A stretch of 16,409 nucleotides of DNA, taken from NCBI GenBank assembly GCA_017694215.1, contig JADIND010000175.1:1-16409 (forward strand). Direction: 5' to 3'. A program made the translations under genes and the position numbers. The stretch comes from Candidatus Scatousia excrementipullorum (GTDB lineage Bacteria; Cyanobacteriota; Vampirovibrionia; Gastranaerophilales; Gastranaerophilaceae). Of this stretch, positions 13,637 through 16,409 are shown piece by piece (position 1 is the first letter of the stretch; each line of letters opens with the position of its first letter). The notes under the pieces were generated by a model. That model searched no databases. It saw nothing but the letters and a program-made list of their open reading frames with translations, and had not been told where the DNA came from.

Positions 13637-15055
13637 ATGTATAATCCTAAATCACACAATGCTGAAGAATTTATTTCACATGAAGAGGTATTGGAAACTT
13701 TGGAATATGCCGAACAAAATAAGCATAATGCAGAGTTAATTGATGAAATTCTAAATAAGGCTCTTCAAGAAAAAGGTTTGTCACACAGAGAGGCTTCTGT
13801 TCTTCTGGCATGTGAGATTCCTGAAAAAAATGAGGAAATTTTTAGGCTTGCAAATGAAATTAAGCAGGATTTTTACGGAAACAGAATTGTTTTGTTTGCA
13901 CCGCTTTATCTTTCAAACTATTGTGTGAACGGATGTGTTTACTGTCCTTACCATGCTAAAAACAAACATATTCCGAGAAGAAAACTTTCTCAGGATGAGA
14001 TAGAAAAAGAAGTTATAGCACTTCAGGATATGGGACATAAGCGTCTGGCCATTGAAGCAGGAGAAGATCCGGTTAACAATCCTCTGGAATATATTCTTGA
14101 ATCCATAAAGACGATTTATAGTATTAAACATAAAAATGGAGCAATTCGTAGAGTTAACGTAAATATTGCGGCTACTACCGTTGAAAATTACAGAAAACTC
14201 CATGAAGCAGGAATAGGAACATATATTCTGTTTCAGGAAACTTATCATAAGGAAAGTTATGAAAAGCTTCATCCAACGGGACCTAAGCATAATTACAAAT
14301 GGCATACTGAAGCAATGGACAGAGCTATGCAGGGTGGAATTGATGATGTCGGATTAGGGGTTCTTTTCGGACTTGAATCTTACAGATATGAGTTTGCGGC
14401 ACTGTTAATGCATGCCGAACATTTGGAAGCTGCCTATGGCGTTGGGCCTCACACTATAAGTGTTCCAAGAATCAGAAAAGCTGATGATATCGACCCTGAT
14501 ACTTTTGACAATGGAATTGATGATGATACCTTCGCCAAAATTGTTGCCTGTATCAGAATTGCAGTTCCTTATACAGGCATGATTGTTTCTACAAGAGAAA
14601 GTGAAAAATGCAGGGAACGTCTTCTCAATCTTGGTATTTCTCAAATCAGCGGTGGCTCAAAAACAAGTGTAGGCGGTTATTTTAATCCTATGCCGGAAAA
14701 AGAAGAATCCGCACAATTTGATATCTCAGACAGACGCCCGCTTGATGAGGTTTTGAGATGGCTTATGCAGTTGGGATATCTGCCGAGCTTCTGCACTGCC
14801 TGCTACGGAAGCGGCAGAACCGGCGACAGATTTATGGAGATTTGTAAAAAGCAGCAAATTCATAACTTTTGTCACCCGAATGCGATTATGACTTTAAAAG
14901 AATATCTTGAAGATTATGCATCCGAAGAAACCAGAAAGGTTGGAGAAGCTCTTATCGCTAATGAATTGAAAGCTCTTGAAAATTCAAAAATTAAAAAAGT
15001 AGTAGAGGAAGATCTTGTAAAAATTGCTCATGGCGAAAGAAATTTTAAGTTTTAA
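13637..15055 (+). CDS. hydG: [FeFe] hydrogenase H-cluster radical SAM maturase HydG
   Basis: HydG is a radical SAM tyrosine lyase that cleaves tyrosine to p-cresol and dehydroglycine, then makes CO and cyanide bound to iron for the hydrogenase H-cluster. The radical SAM cluster motif CVNGCVYC gives Cys96, Cys100 and Cys103. The HydG-specific C-terminal cluster has Cys386, Cys389 and Cys412 (CX2CX22C) in FCTACYGSGRTGDRFM and NFCHPN, which separates it from ThiH. At 472 residues it has the full HydG length. A strong GGGGAGAGGA site precedes the ATG. HydE, HydF and the hydrogenase itself are not in the window, so it is an isolated maturation gene behind mnmA. Because the family serves only [FeFe] hydrogenase, the organism almost certainly makes one. 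Confidence 0.96.
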   Translation: MYNPKSHNAEEFISHEEVLETLEYAEQNKHNAELIDEILNKALQEKGLSHREASVLLACEIPEKNEEIFRLANEIKQDFYGNRIVLFAPLYLSNYCVNGCVYCPYHAKNKHIPRRKLSQDEIEKEVIALQDMGHKRLAIEAGEDPVNNPLEYILESIKTIYSIKHKNGAIRRVNVNIAATTVENYRKLHEAGIGTYILFQETYHKESYEKLHPTGPKHNYKWHTEAMDRAMQGGIDDVGLGVLFGLESYRYEFAALLMHAEHLEAAYGVGPHTISVPRIRKADDIDPDTFDNGIDDDTFAKIVACIRIAVPYTGMIVSTRESEKCRERLLNLGISQISGGSKTSVGGYFNPMPEKEESAQFDISDRRPLDEVLRWLMQLGYLPSFCTACYGSGRTGDRFMEICKKQQIHNFCHPNAIMTLKEYLEDYASEETRKVGEALIANELKALENSKIKKVVEEDLVKIAHGERNFKF

Positions 15056-15074
15056 ATAATTAAAACCTAATAAT

Positions 15075-15107
15075 AAAAAAACTCCTCTTTTGAGGAGTTT
15101 TTTATTT
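15075..15107. terminator. Bidirectional terminator between hydG and tRNA-Leu
   Basis: ACTCCTC (15081-15087), loop TTTT and GAGGAGT (15092-15098) are flanked by seven A on the left and a T-run on the right, so the hairpin has a U-tail on both strands. It serves hydG rightward and the tRNA leftward, starting within a few bases of the tRNA 3' end. Confidence 0.9.
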
Positions 15108-15193
15108 GCCCTGGGCCAGACTTGAACTGGCACTGAGTTATTCGCCCAATCGGATTTTAAGTCCGACGCGTCTACCGATTCCGCCACCAGGGC
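15107..15193 (-). tRNA. tRNA-Leu (anticodon UAA)
   Basis: The minus strand folds as an 87-nt type II tRNA: acceptor GCCCTGG/CCAGGGC with A73, a D arm containing GGTAGAC, an anticodon stem TCGGA/TCCGA with loop CTTAAAA placing UAA at 15157-15159, a long variable arm as expected for leucine, and a T arm GCCAG-TTCAAGT-CTGGC. CCA is not encoded, so it must be added enzymatically. It reads UUA codons, common in this AT-rich DNA. Confidence 0.97.
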
Positions 15194-15210
15194 TTAACTG
15201 GTGCTTTTTA

Positions 15211-15239
15211 ATTTTAACTAAAATATAAATCATTGTCAA
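15211..15239 (-). promoter_or_regulatory. Near-consensus promoter of tRNA-Leu
   Basis: On the minus strand a perfect TTGACA (15234-15239), 17-nt spacer and TAAAAT (15211-15216) predict initiation about 10 nt before the mature tRNA 5' end. Confidence 0.85.
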
Positions 15240-15281
15240 ACAATAAAAAGAATTTTTTTTATTAAGTTATGTTAAATACAA

Positions 15282-15312
15282 TGTAGAAATGTAGCAATTT
15301 TTTTGTAGAAAT
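15282..15312 (+). repeat. Short direct repeats upstream of the EF-hand gene
   Basis: TGTAGAAAT occurs at 15282-15290 and 15304-15312, 22 nt apart (about two helical turns), with a one-mismatch copy TGTAGCAAT at 15290-15298. They sit at the upstream edge of the probable promoter and could bind a regulator; chance in AT-rich DNA is possible. Confidence 0.4.
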
Positions 15313-15330
15313 AAACTTTATATATATAAG
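15303..15330 (+). promoter_or_regulatory. Candidate promoter of the EF-hand gene
   Basis: TTGTAG (15303-15308), 16-nt spacer and TATAAG (15325-15330) are the best match; other TATA-like hexamers nearby make the exact minus-10 uncertain. AGGG stands about 9 nt before the ATG as ribosome binding site. Confidence 0.4.
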
Positions 15331-15353
15331 ATATAAGAGAATAGGGTATAACT

Positions 15354-16175
15354 ATGAAATTAAATCTAAGCGGTTTTGCTGACGGATTGTCGAAGATTGG
15401 CAAAAACTTAATGGAAACAGCTACATTTTACGGAGCTTCAAAAATGGCTCTTCATAATCCTTCAACAGGCATGTACGGACCGAGCGTATGGACACAGGGC
15501 TGTTATGGCGGCGGATATATGGGCGGCATGTATTCACCGTATAATAATGCTGCAATAGGTATGGCTTATCAAAACGGTTACGCCTCAACAATGGCAGCAA
15601 TTCAATCTGCAATAGCAGGTTCTCAACCAGTTGCAGATCTTCCTGATACTGACGCACCAGCAGCAAGTGCAGTTGATGCTAATCAGGACACAATGGCCGG
15701 TGCAGCTTTTGAAGTAAGTGAAAAAACTGGTCAAAATTTTGATTTTGCTAAAACTTCATTAGAAAGTATAACAGATGCTGCCCAAAAACAGGCAAAATAT
15801 AATGAATTAACCCAGCAGCTTGCAAAATCACTATTAATGAATATTGATAAAAATTCAGGCAACTCAGATGGGTATTTAGCACTGGAAGAATTTATAAATA
15901 ATGAAATGAAAAATGCAAATCTTACCGAGGAACAAAAAACTCAATTAAAGACCAAACTTCAGCAGGCATACAGCCAGCTTGACCAGAACGGTGATTCAAA
16001 AGTTGATTGGAAAGAATTAACAGCTATGATTACCGGTTTATACGATACAAATCATGACGGTGAAATTACTTCGGAAGAATTTCAGGCAGGCGGCAATAAT
16101 CTTTTGAGCGGCAGCGGTGCGAGTGCATTAAGGACTGCATATCAAAATTTATTCGGAAACAGAGAACAATCCTAA
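15354..16175 (+). CDS. EF-hand calcium-binding protein with Gly/Tyr-rich N-terminal region
   Basis: The 273-residue product carries three EF-hand-like calcium loops in its C-terminal half. Loop 1 begins at Asp165 and ends at Glu179, with three extra residues between the first ligand and the DG. Loop 2, DQNGDSKVDWKE (210-221), and loop 3, DTNHDGEITSEE (231-242), have the standard 12-residue spacing. Residues about 38-75 are rich in Gly, Tyr, Met and Asn (for example GGGYMGG), followed by an Ala-rich linker. There is no signal peptide or membrane segment, so it looks cytoplasmic or exported by an unusual route. I do not recognise a named family; calcium sensing or buffering is inference. Its stop codon overlaps that of the convergent gene. 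Confidence 0.87.
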   Translation: MKLNLSGFADGLSKIGKNLMETATFYGASKMALHNPSTGMYGPSVWTQGCYGGGYMGGMYSPYNNAAIGMAYQNGYASTMAAIQSAIAGSQPVADLPDTDAPAASAVDANQDTMAGAAFEVSEKTGQNFDFAKTSLESITDAAQKQAKYNELTQQLAKSLLMNIDKNSGNSDGYLALEEFINNEMKNANLTEEQKTQLKTKLQQAYSQLDQNGDSKVDWKELTAMITGLYDTNHDGEITSEEFQAGGNNLLSGSGASALRTAYQNLFGNREQS

Positions 16176-16409
16176 GATAAAATAATTTTATCAAATTTAG
16201 ACCAATCAAATTGTTTGGAGTTTGCGAATTCAAGCAATTTGTTTCTGTCTAAAGCTTTCATTTTATCAAAAGCTTCCGAAAAGTCTTCTTCCCCTTTCAT
16301 TGTAACAAGCGGAATCATTGCGTCATATGCTAGCCCTGTAACCTTAGCATCATAATTTACCGCAAGAGGTTTTACTCCGAGTTTGAGTGCAATCAGCAGT
16401 GCATGGTAT
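16172..16409 (-). CDS. C-terminus of a polysaccharide pyruvyl transferase (CsaB-like), 5' part outside window
   Basis: I read this leftward frame from the window edge to a TAG at 16174-16172, giving 78 visible residues. The stretch YHALLIALKLGVKPLAVNYD, followed by AKVTGLAYD, resembles the RxHAxIxAxxxGVPxxxIxYDxKV region of polysaccharide pyruvyl transferases such as CsaB, which add ketal pyruvate to cell-wall polysaccharide and so anchor S-layer-type proteins. The C-terminus, ending KIILS, is helical and charged. Its TAG shares bases with the EF-hand gene's TAA on the other strand. Only the end of the protein is available, so the assignment rests on one motif. Confidence 0.65.
   Translation of the reverse strand, partial: YHALLIALKLGVKPLAVNYDAKVTGLAYDAMIPLVTMKGEEDFSEAFDKMKALDRNKLLEFANSKQFDWSKFDKIILS

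Noticed and set aside
14984..15187. 67-codon minus-strand frame starting MAESVDASDLKSD
   Set aside because: It is the translation of the tRNA-Leu gene and its terminator, a familiar false protein.
1..16409. CRISPR array, insertion sequence, phage or toxin-antitoxin system
   Set aside because: No regularly spaced repeats, transposase, integrase, phage structural gene or small paired toxin-antitoxin frames were seen on either strand.

Overview
The window is low-GC bacterial DNA with AT-rich spacers, strong AAGGA/GGAG ribosome binding sites, sigma70-type promoters and tight hairpin terminators. Three things point to an anaerobe of the gut Melainabacteria (Gastranaerophilales-like) type: a HydG maturase for an [FeFe] hydrogenase, a MetK with the roughly 12-residue insertion before its GAGDQG motif that I recall from cyanobacterial MetK proteins, and two low-complexity proteins (Pro/Ala-rich plus HEAT-like, and Gly/Tyr-rich plus EF-hands). 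This placement is inference; no rRNA is present to test it.

Layout, left to right. Positions 1-3204 form a leftward cluster: a stand-alone C-terminal transketolase half, ftsE, ftsX, and a partial signalling protein that combines a degenerate receiver with a degenerate GGDEF domain. The ftsE/ftsX junction overlaps by 8 nt and the other gaps are 6 and 16 nt, so one transcript from the promoter near 3270 is likely. A divergent gene at 3454-4614 encodes the Pro-rich/HEAT-like protein and ends in a strong terminator. Next are two tandem leftward PlsC-type acyltransferases (4815-6210), then a divergent monocistronic phosphohexomutase of unusual length (6311-8581) and a YibE/F-family membrane protein (8670-9809).

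The leftward block 9915-12400 holds metK, preceded by a GC-rich leader, and upstream of it a stand-alone protein related to acyl-CoA dehydratase activases. Rightward of that are mnmA (tRNA 2-thiouridylase) and hydG. A bidirectional terminator separates hydG from a leftward tRNA-Leu(UAA) that has a near-consensus promoter. The window ends with an EF-hand protein converging on, and sharing stop-codon bases with, the C-terminus of a polysaccharide pyruvyl transferase-like gene.

Most genes are core functions: division (FtsEX), phospholipid synthesis, sugar phosphate interconversion, SAM synthesis, tRNA thiolation and hydrogenase maturation. I see no CRISPR array, insertion sequence, phage gene, toxin-antitoxin pair or defence island. 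The least ordinary items are the degenerate receiver/GGDEF protein linked to ftsEX, the orphan transketolase half, the oversized phosphohexomutase, the metK leader and the two low-complexity proteins.
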